From Vreelandella arcis (lineage in GTDB: Bacteria; Pseudomonadota; Gammaproteobacteria; Pseudomonadales; Halomonadaceae), in NCBI RefSeq assembly GCF_900103865.1, contig NZ_FNII01000006.1, forward strand, positions 124,001-188,000: a DNA stretch of 64,000 nt, in the 5' to 3' direction. Numbering within the stretch: the first letter of the stretch is position 1; every line of letters starts with the position of its first letter. Positions 49,401-57,492 of the stretch are shown here, in pieces. Made by a program: the position numbers and the translations under genes. The notes beneath the pieces were generated by a model. The model saw nothing but the letters and a program-made list of their open reading frames with translations. It did no database searches and was not told where the DNA came from.

Positions 49401-49429
49401 AAATCGATTTTATTTTAAATAAAAGATTT
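49401..49429. promoter_or_regulatory. AT-rich palindrome upstream of the TRAP operon
   Basis: TTTTATTT (49408-49415) and AAATAAAA (49417-49424) are perfect arms around one base, with AAATC and GATTT further out. It lies about 70-95 bases before dctP, where an operator would be expected. The rest of the 311-base gap from dctP to the first tRNA (49334-49644) shows no gene, only the tRNA promoter. Confidence 0.4.
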
Positions 49430-49587
49430 TTATGGCGTTTGTCGGTTGTCGTTTTATTTATGGGCGACGTTGATGCACTAGCGTCGCGCGTTAAATAGCT
49501 TTAATTGCACTACATTGAAGCGCCGTTTTACTAAGAAGTGAGCCAGTGCCTTGTGTTGTTAGGTAAGCCTGGTTGAGCGGGGAATGC

Positions 49588-49616
49588 TTGACAGCTTCAT
49601 AAGGGCTGAGTAACAT
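49588..49616 (+). promoter_or_regulatory. Promoter of the tRNA-Glu/tRNA-Gly array
   Basis: TTGACA (49588-49593) and TAACAT (49611-49616) have 17-base spacing, 28 bases before the first tRNA. The GC-rich ACGCGCCACC just after the -10 is like the discriminator of stringently controlled stable-RNA promoters. Confidence 0.72.
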
Positions 49617-49644
49617 ACGCGCCACCTCGACGAGGCAATGAAAC

Positions 49645-49720
49645 GTCCCATTCGTCTAGTGGTCCAGGACACCGCCCTTTCACGGCGGTAACAGGGGTTC
49701 GAACCCCCTATGGGACGCCA
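49645..49720 (+). tRNA. tRNA-Glu (TTC), copy 1
   Basis: 76 bases with encoded CCA. Acceptor GTCCCAT pairs with ATGGGAC, anticodon TTC in CCCTTTCAC, and T arm GGGGTTCGAACCCC. Nearly identical to E. coli tRNA-Glu. Confidence 0.97.
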
Positions 49721-49744
49721 CTTAAATCGTTAAGGTATCGGAGT

Positions 49745-49819
49745 GCGGGAATAGCTCAGTGGTAGAGCATCGCCTTGCCAAGGCGAGGGTCGGGAGTTCG
49801 AATCTCCTTTCCCGCTCCA
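49745..49819 (+). tRNA. tRNA-Gly (GCC), copy 1
   Basis: 75 bases with encoded CCA. Acceptor GCGGGAA pairs with TTCCCGC; anticodon GCC in CTTGCCAAG; T arm GGAGTTCGAATCTCC. Confidence 0.97.
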
Positions 49820-49841
49820 AGTGCTATTAAGTGCTTACTGC

Positions 49842-49917
49842 GTCCCATTCGTCTAGTGGTCCAGGACACCGCCCTTTCACGGCGGTAACAGGGGTTCGAA
49901 CCCCCTATGGGACGCCA
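49842..49917 (+). tRNA. tRNA-Glu (TTC), copy 2
   Basis: Identical in sequence to copy 1, including CCA; part of the same transcript. Confidence 0.97.
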
Positions 49918-49958
49918 ATCTGATTGCGAGACCGTCATTAAGCGAAGTAAGTTATTAA

Positions 49959-50033
49959 GCGGGAATAGCTCAGTGGTAGAGCATCGCCTTGCCAAGGCGA
50001 GGGTCGGGAGTTCGAATCTCCTTTCCCGCTCCA
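49959..50033 (+). tRNA. tRNA-Gly (GCC), copy 2
   Basis: Identical in sequence to tRNA-Gly copy 1, including CCA. Confidence 0.97.
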
Positions 50034-50091
50034 ATAACGCAGTTTGAAGTGATGGATAGGCCCGAGTATCGGGAGCTGGTGCGCCAGCCCG

Positions 50092-50113
50092 GTCGATCTC
50101 CTTTCCCGCTCCA
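50092..50113 (+). pseudogene. 3' remnant of a tRNA-Gly gene
   Basis: CGATCTCC followed by TTTCCCGCTCCA repeats the last 21 or so bases of tRNA-Gly with one base lost in the T loop. The sequence before it (50034-50091) does not fold as a tRNA. It looks like the scar of a deleted or recombined fourth tRNA-Gly. Confidence 0.75.
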
Positions 50114-50135
50114 AGTTCACATCGCTTATATCTGT

Positions 50136-50211
50136 GTCCCATTCGTCTAGTGGCCTAGGACACCGCCCTTTCACGGCGGTAACAGGGGTTCGAACCCCCT
50201 ATGGGACGCCA
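50136..50211 (+). tRNA. tRNA-Glu (TTC), copy 3
   Basis: Same as the other copies except in the D loop, where GGCCTAGG replaces GGTCCAGG. Stems and anticodon are intact. Confidence 0.96.
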
Positions 50212-50234
50212 TCTCGTTGTTTGTCCAGTGCGTT

Positions 50235-50309
50235 GCGGGAATAGCTCAGTGGTAGAGCATCGCCTTGCCAAGGCGAGGGTCGGGAGTTCGAATCTCCTTT
50301 CCCGCTCCA
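50235..50309 (+). tRNA. tRNA-Gly (GCC), copy 3
   Basis: Identical to tRNA-Gly copies 1 and 2, including CCA. Last gene of the array. Confidence 0.97.
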
Positions 50310-50455
50310 AGCACCCCCTCCTTATGATTTGCCCTCTGGTCTTTCTGTTTACGCTCAGCGTAGTGCGGGAAAAGCGATTGAAAAAATCGTTTGTGCCCTA
50401 ATATCTAGTGCTTAAGTATGCACCTCTTTCCTTATTTTGCTGACAGGACATGTTC

Positions 50456-51424
50456 ATGGCCGAACCGGCATTGTCGATACGTGGCCTTACCAAACAGTAT
50501 GGCAACGGCTTCCAAGCGTTAAAAGGTATTGATCTCGACGTCCAGCAGGGCGATTTTTTTGCGTTGTTGGGTCCTAATGGCGCAGGTAAATCCACCACCT
50601 TGGGTGTGGTTTGTTCGCTGGTTCAAAAGTCCCAGGGCAAGGTGTCGATTTTTGGTATCGATATTGATAAAGACTTTGCCAAAGCTAAATATCAGCTTGG
50701 TGTCGTGCCGCAAGAGTTCAACTTCAACCAATTCGAAAAAGTCCACGATATCGTTCTCGCGCAAGCGGGCTACTATGGCATGACGCGTCGCGAGGCAATT
50801 CCCCGCGCTAAGCAACTGCTGACCGATCTCGGGCTATGGGATAAACGTGACGGCAGCGCGCGGATGCTCTCCGGCGGCATGAAGCGCCGGTTAATGATCG
50901 CTCGCGCGCTGATGCACCGCCCTAAATTACTGATTCTTGACGAGCCAACGGCAGGCGTGGATATCGAGCTGCGGCGTAGTATGTGGGAATACATGCGGCG
51001 TATTAACCGCGACGAAGGCACCACGATTATTCTAACCACACACTATTTGGAAGAAGCGGAAAGTCTTTGCCGTAATATCGCGATTATTAATCATGGCGAA
51101 ATCGTCCGTAACACCAGCGTGCGCGAGCTGCTCACCGAACTGAGTCGAGAAACCTTCTTGCTGGATCTTGCCGCCCCGGTTAGCGACGCTCCAGTGATCG
51201 ATGGGTTTGATATCCAGCGGGTGGAAGCATCGCAGTTATCGTTAGTTGTTCATCGTGGCCAGCGGCTCAACGATGTATTTGATGCACTAACCGACCAGGG
51301 TTTGCAGGTCGTCTCGATGCGTAACCACGCCAATCGGTTGGAAGAGATGTTTGTGTCGATGGTGGATGGCAGTCAAAACAAGATCGATCAACCGTCTGAC
51401 AACAAGCAGGAGGCGCGAGTATGA
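50456..51424 (+). CDS. ABC transporter ATP-binding protein (YadG-like)
   Basis: A 322-residue ATPase of the ABC-2 type. Walker A LLGPNGAGKSTT, signature LSGGMKRRLM, Walker B LLILDEPTAGVD and the switch histidine in LTTHYLEEAE. The C-terminal region beyond about 220 is the small regulatory extension common in drug/polysaccharide exporters. AGGA lies 7 bases before ATG 50456; an in-frame ATG at 50450 is too close to it. It overlaps the permease gene by four bases (ATGA). Close to E. coli YadG, whose substrate is unknown. Confidence 0.93.
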   Translation: MAEPALSIRGLTKQYGNGFQALKGIDLDVQQGDFFALLGPNGAGKSTTLGVVCSLVQKSQGKVSIFGIDIDKDFAKAKYQLGVVPQEFNFNQFEKVHDIVLAQAGYYGMTRREAIPRAKQLLTDLGLWDKRDGSARMLSGGMKRRLMIARALMHRPKLLILDEPTAGVDIELRRSMWEYMRRINRDEGTTIILTTHYLEEAESLCRNIAIINHGEIVRNTSVRELLTELSRETFLLDLAAPVSDAPVIDGFDIQRVEASQLSLVVHRGQRLNDVFDALTDQGLQVVSMRNHANRLEEMFVSMVDGSQNKIDQPSDNKQEARV

Positions 51425-52194
51425 ATGCGAGTCAAACCCTCGTCGCCCTATGGACGCTGGTGCTCAAAGAGATTAAGCGCTTCACGCGGATATGGCCGCA
51501 AACGTTGTTGCCACCCTCTATTACCATGGCTATGTACTTTATTATTTTCGGAAACCTGATTGGCTCGCGCATTGGCAGCATGGACGGCTTCACCTACATG
51601 GACTTTATTGTCCCCGGCTTGATCATGATGTCGGTCATCACCAACAGTTACTCCAATGTGGCCTCTAGCTTTTTCTCTAACAAATTTCAGCGGTCGATCG
51701 AAGAAATGATGGTATCGCCAATGCCCAACTGGGTGATTTTGGCCGGCTTTATTTTGGGTGGTATGGCTCGTGGTCTTGGGGTAGGGCTAATTGTCACGCT
51801 AGTGTCGCTGTTCTTTACCCGCTTGACCGTCGAGCACCCGCTACTCACTGTACTGGTCGTGGTATTAACCTCTGCGCTGTTTTCCATTGGCGGCTTTATT
51901 AATGCGTTATTGGCCAATAAGTTTGACGATATTTCGATTGTGCCCACCTTTATTTTGACGCCGCTTACCTATCTGGGTGGCGTGTTTTACTCTATCTCCA
52001 TGCTGCCCGATGTCTGGCAGGGCGTGTCGATGCTCAATCCTATTTTGTACATGGTGAACGTCTTCCGCTATGGCTTCTTAGGAGTCTCGGATATCCCCGT
52101 GGGCTGGGCGCTGACGGCCGTGTTGGGGTTTATCCTGGTGCTCTTTTGGGTGGCGCTCAGTATGCTGGCGCGCGGTAAGGGAATTCGGAGTTAA
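51421..52194 (+). CDS. ABC-2 type permease (YadH-like)
   Basis: A 257-residue inner-membrane protein with six predicted membrane segments and the ABC-2 motif in the last third (LTPLTYLGGVFYSISMLP). It is translationally coupled to the ATPase and would work as a dimer of half-transporters. Substrate unknown. queF starts two bases after its stop. Confidence 0.92.
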   Translation: MNASQTLVALWTLVLKEIKRFTRIWPQTLLPPSITMAMYFIIFGNLIGSRIGSMDGFTYMDFIVPGLIMMSVITNSYSNVASSFFSNKFQRSIEEMMVSPMPNWVILAGFILGGMARGLGVGLIVTLVSLFFTRLTVEHPLLTVLVVVLTSALFSIGGFINALLANKFDDISIVPTFILTPLTYLGGVFYSISMLPDVWQGVSMLNPILYMVNVFRYGFLGVSDIPVGWALTAVLGFILVLFWVALSMLARGKGIRS

Positions 52195-52196
52195 TC

Positions 52197-53030
52197 ATGT
52201 CTCATCGACCGGATACGCTAGCCCACGCTCCCCTCGGACGTGAATCCGCCTATCCAGCGCAGTATGACGCTGGGCTTCTATACTCAATTCCTCGCGCGGC
52301 GAATCGCGCGCCACTGGGCATTGACGAAGCCAATCTGCCGTTTGTCGGCGAGGATGAGTGGCACGCCTTTGAGGTCTCATGGCTAAACGGGCGCGGTAAA
52401 CCGATTGTCGCGGTGGCACGCTTTCGCTTGCCCGCCAACTCGCCGCAGCTGATTGAGTCGAAATCCTGGAAGCTTTATCTCAACAGCTTTAACCAAACCC
52501 GCTTTGCTCAGCGCGATGAGGTTATCGCTACGCTCAGCCACGACTTGTCGGCAGCGGCGGGGGCGCCGGTAAGCGTTGAGTTGTTTGATGTGGACGCCGA
52601 CGCATTAGCGCCGCAGCGTTTGCCGGGTGAAAGCCTGGACGCATTGGACATCGAAGTGAGTGATTACACACCCAGTGCTGACCATTTGGTGGTGGGCGAG
52701 CCGATTGTTGAAGAGACGCTACACTCGCACTTGTTGAAATCCAATTGCCCGGTGACCGGCCAGCCCGATTGGGGCAGCGTGATGATTCGCTACAAAGGCC
52801 CAAAGCTTGATCGCGAGGGGCTACTGCGGTATCTGATCGGTTACCGACAGCACCAGGATTTTCATGAGCACTGCGTTGAACATATTTTTACCGACTTGAT
52901 GCACCGTGCGAAGCCGAGCGAGCTATTGGTGCTCGCGCGTTACGTGCGGCGCGGTGGGTTGGACATTAGCCCATGGCGGGCTACGCCGGGGCTTACGCCA
53001 CCAAGCCCGCTGCGCCTGGCAAGGCAATAA
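52197..53030 (+). CDS. queF: NADPH-dependent 7-cyano-7-deazaguanine reductase
   Basis: QueF reduces preQ0 to preQ1 on the way to queuosine. The 277-residue protein is the long, two-domain form found in gammaproteobacteria, with QueF motif ESKSWKLYLNSFNQTRF and the catalytic cysteine in LKSNCPVTGQPDW. C-terminal FHEHCVEHIF also fits. Cotranscribed with the ABC genes by spacing alone; no functional tie is known. Confidence 0.96.
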   Translation: MSHRPDTLAHAPLGRESAYPAQYDAGLLYSIPRAANRAPLGIDEANLPFVGEDEWHAFEVSWLNGRGKPIVAVARFRLPANSPQLIESKSWKLYLNSFNQTRFAQRDEVIATLSHDLSAAAGAPVSVELFDVDADALAPQRLPGESLDALDIEVSDYTPSADHLVVGEPIVEETLHSHLLKSNCPVTGQPDWGSVMIRYKGPKLDREGLLRYLIGYRQHQDFHEHCVEHIFTDLMHRAKPSELLVLARYVRRGGLDISPWRATPGLTPPSPLRLARQ

Positions 53031-53079
53031 ATTAATGCGCTACCGTTGCGCTTACACCATTGATTAAGTGGGAGTTATC

Positions 53080-53640
53080 ATGGACGCACTGACGCTGCTG
53101 CACGAACGTAGCTCCATGGGCAAGTTGACCGAGCCTGCCCCCAGCGATGAGCAGCTTAGCGCAATCTATCAGGCGGCGCTGCGCGCTCCCGATCATAAAG
53201 AGTTACGCCCCTGGCGGTTTATCGAGTTTAGTGGGGAGGGGCGCGAACGGCTGGGTGAGTTATTTGCCGAAGCCGAGTTTCAGGAGGATCCCCACGCCGA
53301 TGATGCGACGCTGGAATCGGCGCGTAAAAAGCCATTGCGCGCCCCGATGGTGATTGCCGTTATTGCCAAGGTGACGCCAGATATTGCCAAAGTGCCCAAA
53401 ATGGAGCAGGTGATCTCAGCTGGCTGTGCGGCTCACGGTATTCTGCTGGCCACCCATGCGCTCGGTCTGGGAGCCATGTGGCGCAGCGGCAAGTACGCTT
53501 TTGACCCCGTGGTACGTAAAGGCTTGAGCTTGGACGAAGACGACGAGGTTGTAGCGTTTATTTACCTCGGTACCCTGGGCGGTCGGCACAAGCCACTGCC
53601 GCAACATGATGCCGCTGATTTTGTCGAACGTTGGGGGTAG
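53080..53640 (+). CDS. Nitroreductase family protein (YdjA-like)
   Basis: A 186-residue FMN-dependent oxidoreductase with the short YdjA layout: RSSMGKLTEPAPSDEQL, APDHKELRPWRFIEFSG and the late GLGAMWRSGKYAFDP. ATG 53080 has GGGAG upstream; an ATG-like start at 53068 is not supported. Substrate unknown. The next gene starts 2 bases after the stop. Confidence 0.9.
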   Translation: MDALTLLHERSSMGKLTEPAPSDEQLSAIYQAALRAPDHKELRPWRFIEFSGEGRERLGELFAEAEFQEDPHADDATLESARKKPLRAPMVIAVIAKVTPDIAKVPKMEQVISAGCAAHGILLATHALGLGAMWRSGKYAFDPVVRKGLSLDEDDEVVAFIYLGTLGGRHKPLPQHDAADFVERWG

Positions 53641-53642
53641 CG

Positions 53643-54149
53643 ATGGCCGCCACTCGTCAAGTCGGCGTGCCGCACCCGCGCTTACCGCTACCCGAGGGGC
53701 AGGATGATCTCGTAGCCTTTCAGCAGTGGTTGGGGGAGGCGATTCCTATGGTCGGCGCGCTGGGTATCACGCAAATGGCTCGCCAGGGCGACGTCCTCAC
53801 TTGGCAATTGGCGTTAGCGCCCAGCTTAAATGACAAAGGGACTGGCTTTGGGGGTGCACTGACCGCGCAAACCACGCTCCAGGGTTGGTGCTGGGTCACT
53901 CTTTGGCTGCGCGAACGCGGGTTAGCACGCGACGTGGTGGTGGCAGAGGCTAGCCAGCGGTTCCATGCGCCGGTAACGGGTGACTACCGCCTGGTATGCG
54001 CTCCGCGCGATCCACAAGGCCCTGACATCCTCGCCGAGAAACTAACGGAACGCGGAAAAGGGCGCATTACGCTAGATCAAAGGCTCTACTGCGGCGATAA
54101 GCTTTGCCTGGATGCCACCGGTAGTTACGCGGTGCTTCCTGAGGGCTAA
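53643..54149 (+). CDS. Putative thioesterase (YiiD C-terminal domain family)
   Basis: A 168-residue hotdog-fold protein. LTWQLALAPSLNDKGTGFGG and ALTAQTTLQGWCWVTLWLRE resemble the thioesterase domain found at the C-terminus of E. coli YiiD. The Asn-Asp-Lys-Gly-Thr-x-Phe-Gly-Gly motif is the likely active-site region. Probably cotranscribed with the nitroreductase gene. Acyl substrate unknown. Confidence 0.8.
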   Translation: MAATRQVGVPHPRLPLPEGQDDLVAFQQWLGEAIPMVGALGITQMARQGDVLTWQLALAPSLNDKGTGFGGALTAQTTLQGWCWVTLWLRERGLARDVVVAEASQRFHAPVTGDYRLVCAPRDPQGPDILAEKLTERGKGRITLDQRLYCGDKLCLDATGSYAVLPEG

Positions 54150-54243
54150 TCCGAAAACGGCTTGCTATTTCGCAGTTTAGACCATAGAATGTGCGCCGTT
54201 CTGTTGGGAAAGGCAGCGCCTTACTTGAAAGGACAAACAACGC

Positions 54244-54331
54244 GGAGGGGTGTCCGAGTGGTCGAAGGAGCGCGCCTGGAAAGTGCGTAAGCCGAAAGGC
54301 TTCGAGGGTTCGAATCCCTCCCCCTCCGCCA
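54244..54331 (+). tRNA. tRNA-Ser (GGA)
   Basis: 88 bases with encoded CCA. Acceptor GGAGGGG pairs with CCCCTCC; anticodon GGA in CCTGGAAAG; a long variable arm (GCCGAAAGGC region) as in class II tRNAs; T arm GAGGGTTCGAATCCCTC. It is the insertion point of the decayed island downstream. Confidence 0.96.
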
Positions 54332-54339
54332 AGAATTTT

Positions 54340-54384
54340 AGAAGGGGAATCAACATCTTATGTTGGTTCCCCTTCTTCGTTTAT
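54340..54384 (+). terminator. Terminator of tRNA-Ser
   Basis: A 17-bp stem (54340-54356 with 54360-54376, one G-T pair) with a three-base loop, then TCGTTTAT. Confidence 0.75.
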
Positions 54385-54423
54385 AGGCCCTGGGAGCGGT
54401 TTTGGGAACAGTCCTGGGAATGC

Positions 54424-55096
54424 CTAAAGGCCTAGCTGCTTCTCGATTAGGGCAGGGATGTCCGGGCCGTCGCCACGAATCCACTTGCCATAACGCTGCT
54501 GGATCATGGTGATGGTCGCGTGGCCAACGTGGTTCGAGATCCTGAGAAGCGGCACTACGCCAAGCGAAAGCAACTGGTTGATGAAGGTGTGTCGGCACTG
54601 GTCGTGGCCGCGATAGCGAACTCCCGACTATTTCAAATGTGTTTTCCATAAGCGATCGCGGATAGCGTTCTCGTAGAACGGCTAGTTGTTGCGTGAATTC
54701 AAAAACACCCGGCGCAATTTCTCTTTGCGCTCAGTGCGGTTATCACGATAGACGACTTCATAAACACATACCCCGCCCGTCGGTAGCGAATTACCCCCTT
54801 ATCTACGTCAAGCACGTCTTCCTACGCGAGCGTCTGCCCCTCTGAAATGCGCAGGCCATCTATAGCAAACTTGATCAGGTTTAGCTCTTGCTCGCGGTTG
54901 GTTGGTGTCGAGGGGATCTGGTCGACCTCACTTCGCGTAAAAGGATCTGAGTCTTCATCATCCGGTAGCCGGATGGTAATCCCATTGGTGGGGTCAAATG
55001 TTTTCTTGTTGCGCGTGGAAAAAGCCGAAAAGTTTGCCGCATGATGCTGACGGTTTCTTTGATCGTTTTGGGCAGGGCAGTTGGAGTCGCTTCCAT
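54424..55096 (-). pseudogene. Tyrosine-recombinase (phage-type integrase), broken
   Basis: On the minus strand the fragments LPKTIKETVSIMRQTFRLF, NKKTFDPTNGITIRLPDDED, EQELNLIKFAIDGLRISEG and HDQCRHTFINQLL...HATITMIQQRYGKW line up in order with the catalytic region of integrases, ending a few bases from the tRNA. The gene is dead: one T appears lost in the run near 55010, an in-frame TAG replaces a Trp codon at 54822-54824, another TAG lies at 54628-54630, and at least one more frameshift lies between. The N-terminal arm-binding part is missing. Integrase pointing toward its tRNA target is the usual end of a genomic island. Confidence 0.85.
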
Positions 55097-55127
55097 AATT
55101 CTCTACCGTGTTTCTTATCGTCTCAGA

Positions 55128-55460
55128 TTAGCGCGTAGATTTACTGATGGTCACGTAAACCCCGTTAGCATTGGCCATAAAGCCACTTATTTGCTGAGGA
55201 CTCCATTTGTCCATCAATTGGCCTTTGACCCAGCGAATCAGGCTTGGCAGCCGCTTCGTCTTTTTCAAGGCGGTGCGTCGGCGCTGATCACTTGCCGACA
55301 GGGCCTGTTCATGCGCAATAACCACTGGTCAGCTCGTTGCGCTTTATCTCGCGGCTAATGGTGCTGCTGTGGATCTCAATGGCCTTGGCTATCTGTCGCT
55401 GGCTTCAAGATAAGCAAAAATTTGGTATCGTTGGCTCTGGGTCAGTTCTCGGTATCCCAT
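55128..55460 (-). pseudogene. IS30-family transposase, N-terminal fragment
   Basis: ATG 55460 opens with YRELTQSQRYQIFAYLEAS, then after a frameshift QIAKAIEIHSSTISREIKRN (the helix-turn-helix of IS30 transposases), then IRWVKGQLMDKWSPQQISG in a third piece. The DDE catalytic domain is missing. Nearby ends that could be inverted repeats were not certain. It marks an old insertion next to the integrase remnant. Confidence 0.8.
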
Positions 55461-55583
55461 GCTTTTCTTCACTTTGGTCGGTAAAACAGTGAGGGTGTAC
55501 CGGCGCTGGCCGTCCTGCTTCTACCGGGTGGTTCAAAGTGCTGCGCTTATTCTATGAATCCAGGGTTTAAATTATCTGATATT

Positions 55584-55606
55584 AAAAAAACGGCCTGCAT
55601 CAGGCT
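55584..55606 (-). terminator. Hairpin with T-tract on the minus strand
   Basis: GCCTG and CAGGC with a three-base loop, followed on the minus strand by seven T. It may insulate the nuclease gene from the left side. On the plus strand TATAAT at 55611-55616 is close by and could be a -10, but with a poor -35. Confidence 0.4.
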
Positions 55607-55630
55607 GGTTTATAATAAAAGGTGGTTGTT

Positions 55631-56602
55631 TTGAGTCGAGCATTATTGGTGCGTAGCCCTGCGATATTGAGCCATCAATATCAGGTTGGCTATGGTTGGC
55701 CGAAGGTGAACTTTTCTGATTATGCGAGCGCTGATGACCTCATGGGCGCTTTTCGTGAACAGAATATTGAGGTTGGGCGAAAAGAAAACCAAATTCGTCG
55801 TTTTTTCAATATCCAGCAGGGGGATCTTCTGGTCGTTCCGGTGAACCGAGCAATCTTGCTTGCCAGAACAACCGGTAAGAAAAGTTTTAGCTTAGATGTG
55901 CCGTATGGAGAAAACCGTGTAGGCGCAGAGTTTCTGCGTAATCATGACGGTAGCCTGAAACGTGTACCCCGTAATGATCTCCCTAATGCGCTTGAAACGC
56001 GTCTTAAAATCCGTATGGCCATTGCCTCGTTGGATGAGTTCGCCGAGGAGCTAGAGGCTTTGTATGCAACCTTGGAGGAAGGCGGGCATAGCAGCATAAG
56101 TAGCCAATACGAAGCAAAAAACGCTGACTTAGTCTCTGAGGCTAAATACGAACTTCTTAAGCGAATTCAGACGGGCGGCACCTACCTTGCTAGCGGGGGA
56201 GAAGGTTTTGAAAGGCTAGTCATGGAACTGCTTGAACTAGAGGGATATAGCGTTCATCGACCTAGTAAAAATCACTACCCAGGTATTGCAGATGCTGACA
56301 TTGAGGCTTATCGACAGGATCGGTTCACATCGGCCAAGCTATTACTTCAGGTTAAACATCACCAGGGCACAACAAATGCTCATGGCATTAAGCAGCTGAC
56401 GGCAATCGAAGAAGAAAGCGCACAACGTTGGTTAATTACATCTGCACTTATTGAGGACGAAACGAAGACATACGCGGAAAGTCATGACGTGCAAATTATG
56501 GATGGTGCTGAGTTCGTTGATTGGCTTTTTGAACAGGCCCACCGCTTGAAGATAACGACAAGAAGCCGTTTGGGCCTATCTGATGCACCTGTGTTGGTAT
56601 AG
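55631..56602 (+). CDS. Orphan restriction endonuclease-like protein (Mrr/PD-(D/E)XK domain)
   Basis: A 323-residue protein. The C-terminal part (about 190-310) has ASGGEGFERLVMELLELEGY, then GIADADIEAY and LLLQVKHHQGT, which fit the Mrr-type PD-(D/E)XK nuclease (acid ... Q-x-K). The N-terminal part (about 20-130), with RKENQIRRFFNIQQGDLLVV, has no certain family; by shape it could be a small beta-rich reader domain of modified DNA. No methyltransferase or specificity gene adjoins, so it may be a modification-dependent enzyme. TTG 55631 is preferred because AAGGTGG lies 5 bases before it; GTG 55622 is an alternative. Lower GC than core genes; lies in the tRNA-Ser island. Confidence 0.72.
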   Translation: MSRALLVRSPAILSHQYQVGYGWPKVNFSDYASADDLMGAFREQNIEVGRKENQIRRFFNIQQGDLLVVPVNRAILLARTTGKKSFSLDVPYGENRVGAEFLRNHDGSLKRVPRNDLPNALETRLKIRMAIASLDEFAEELEALYATLEEGGHSSISSQYEAKNADLVSEAKYELLKRIQTGGTYLASGGEGFERLVMELLELEGYSVHRPSKNHYPGIADADIEAYRQDRFTSAKLLLQVKHHQGTTNAHGIKQLTAIEEESAQRWLITSALIEDETKTYAESHDVQIMDGAEFVDWLFEQAHRLKITTRSRLGLSDAPVLV

Positions 56603-56676
56603 AGGGTGCAATTAATGGGAACACTAACAGAGCTCTATTTCCACAAGCTCTGCGAAAACACATAAGGACCAAGGGA

Positions 56677-57366
56677 ATGAAACAATGGATTACTGCAGCC
56701 GCATTGACAAGCATGGCACTTACTGCCTCACCAGTCGTCGGTGCTGATGAAGATACGCAGCTATTCAAGGAGTGGCACTATGGCCAGCACATTGACGAGT
56801 TTCCGCGCAGTCTTGGTTATTACGACTGCACTGCGGATCTAGGCGTATTAGCGTTATGCAATGACAACGTGACATTCCTGCAGCACTCGTTTCAGGGCCA
56901 GCTATCGTTCGCTGACGATAACACGTTAGTTAGCACAAGCATTGTGACTGACTACAGCAATGATCTATATGCAACCTTAATAGGAGCATTGATCCGAGAT
57001 TTTGGGTTGATATTCGCCGAAGGGCCGGATGACAGTTTAGATCTTGTATATGAGATCCACCAAGGGTCCTTTACTGATGAGGCAAGTCTTAAGCGCGCAC
57101 TGAACAGCTTTGAAGGTGAACAACTGCGTGCTGGCTACTTGGTAATGACGTTAGTGGAGCAGAGCGCTCTTGACCAGTTATTTGCTGATTCGCGCAGCGC
57201 TGATGACATTCTACTGAAGCTGCAGCCCGGTACGCGTGCAATCGATGTGTTTGCCTATGAGGATGACTACTGGGGGCCGACGTTGGAAGCATCCTTCCAC
57301 TTACCCGGACGGCAGCTGCGTCGTATGGAAGACAAGGTGCGACAGGCACCGGTTGAGGATTTCTGA
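56677..57366 (+). CDS. Secreted protein of unknown function
   Basis: A 229-residue protein with a clear Sec signal peptide (cleavage after VVGA, near residue 23). The mature part has two cysteines in YYDCTADLGVLALCNDN that may form a disulfide, and is acidic. I recognise no family. AAGGA lies upstream of ATG 56677. Same strand and spacing (74 bases) as the nuclease gene, but a shared function is not evident. Confidence 0.7.
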   Translation: MKQWITAAALTSMALTASPVVGADEDTQLFKEWHYGQHIDEFPRSLGYYDCTADLGVLALCNDNVTFLQHSFQGQLSFADDNTLVSTSIVTDYSNDLYATLIGALIRDFGLIFAEGPDDSLDLVYEIHQGSFTDEASLKRALNSFEGEQLRAGYLVMTLVEQSALDQLFADSRSADDILLKLQPGTRAIDVFAYEDDYWGPTLEASFHLPGRQLRRMEDKVRQAPVEDF

Positions 57367-57492
57367 TAAATGTTGGACACGATTTGACGCCTTGATGGGC
57401 GTGTGAATCGCACATAGGAAAAGCTCTAAACTAAATGTGATTCAGGCCGATAGAGTTATTGCGGTGCCTATATCTTAAAAAAGGAAATTAGA

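Noticed and set aside
49756-50174. Minus-strand frames of 78-128 codons across the tRNA array
   Set aside because: They run through tRNA genes on the other strand and repeat with them; not coding.
49645-50309. CRISPR-like array of regular repeats
   Set aside because: The repeats fold as tRNA-Glu and tRNA-Gly; not a CRISPR.
54191-54435. Plus-strand frames of 61-78 codons over tRNA-Ser
   Set aside because: They read through the tRNA and its terminator.
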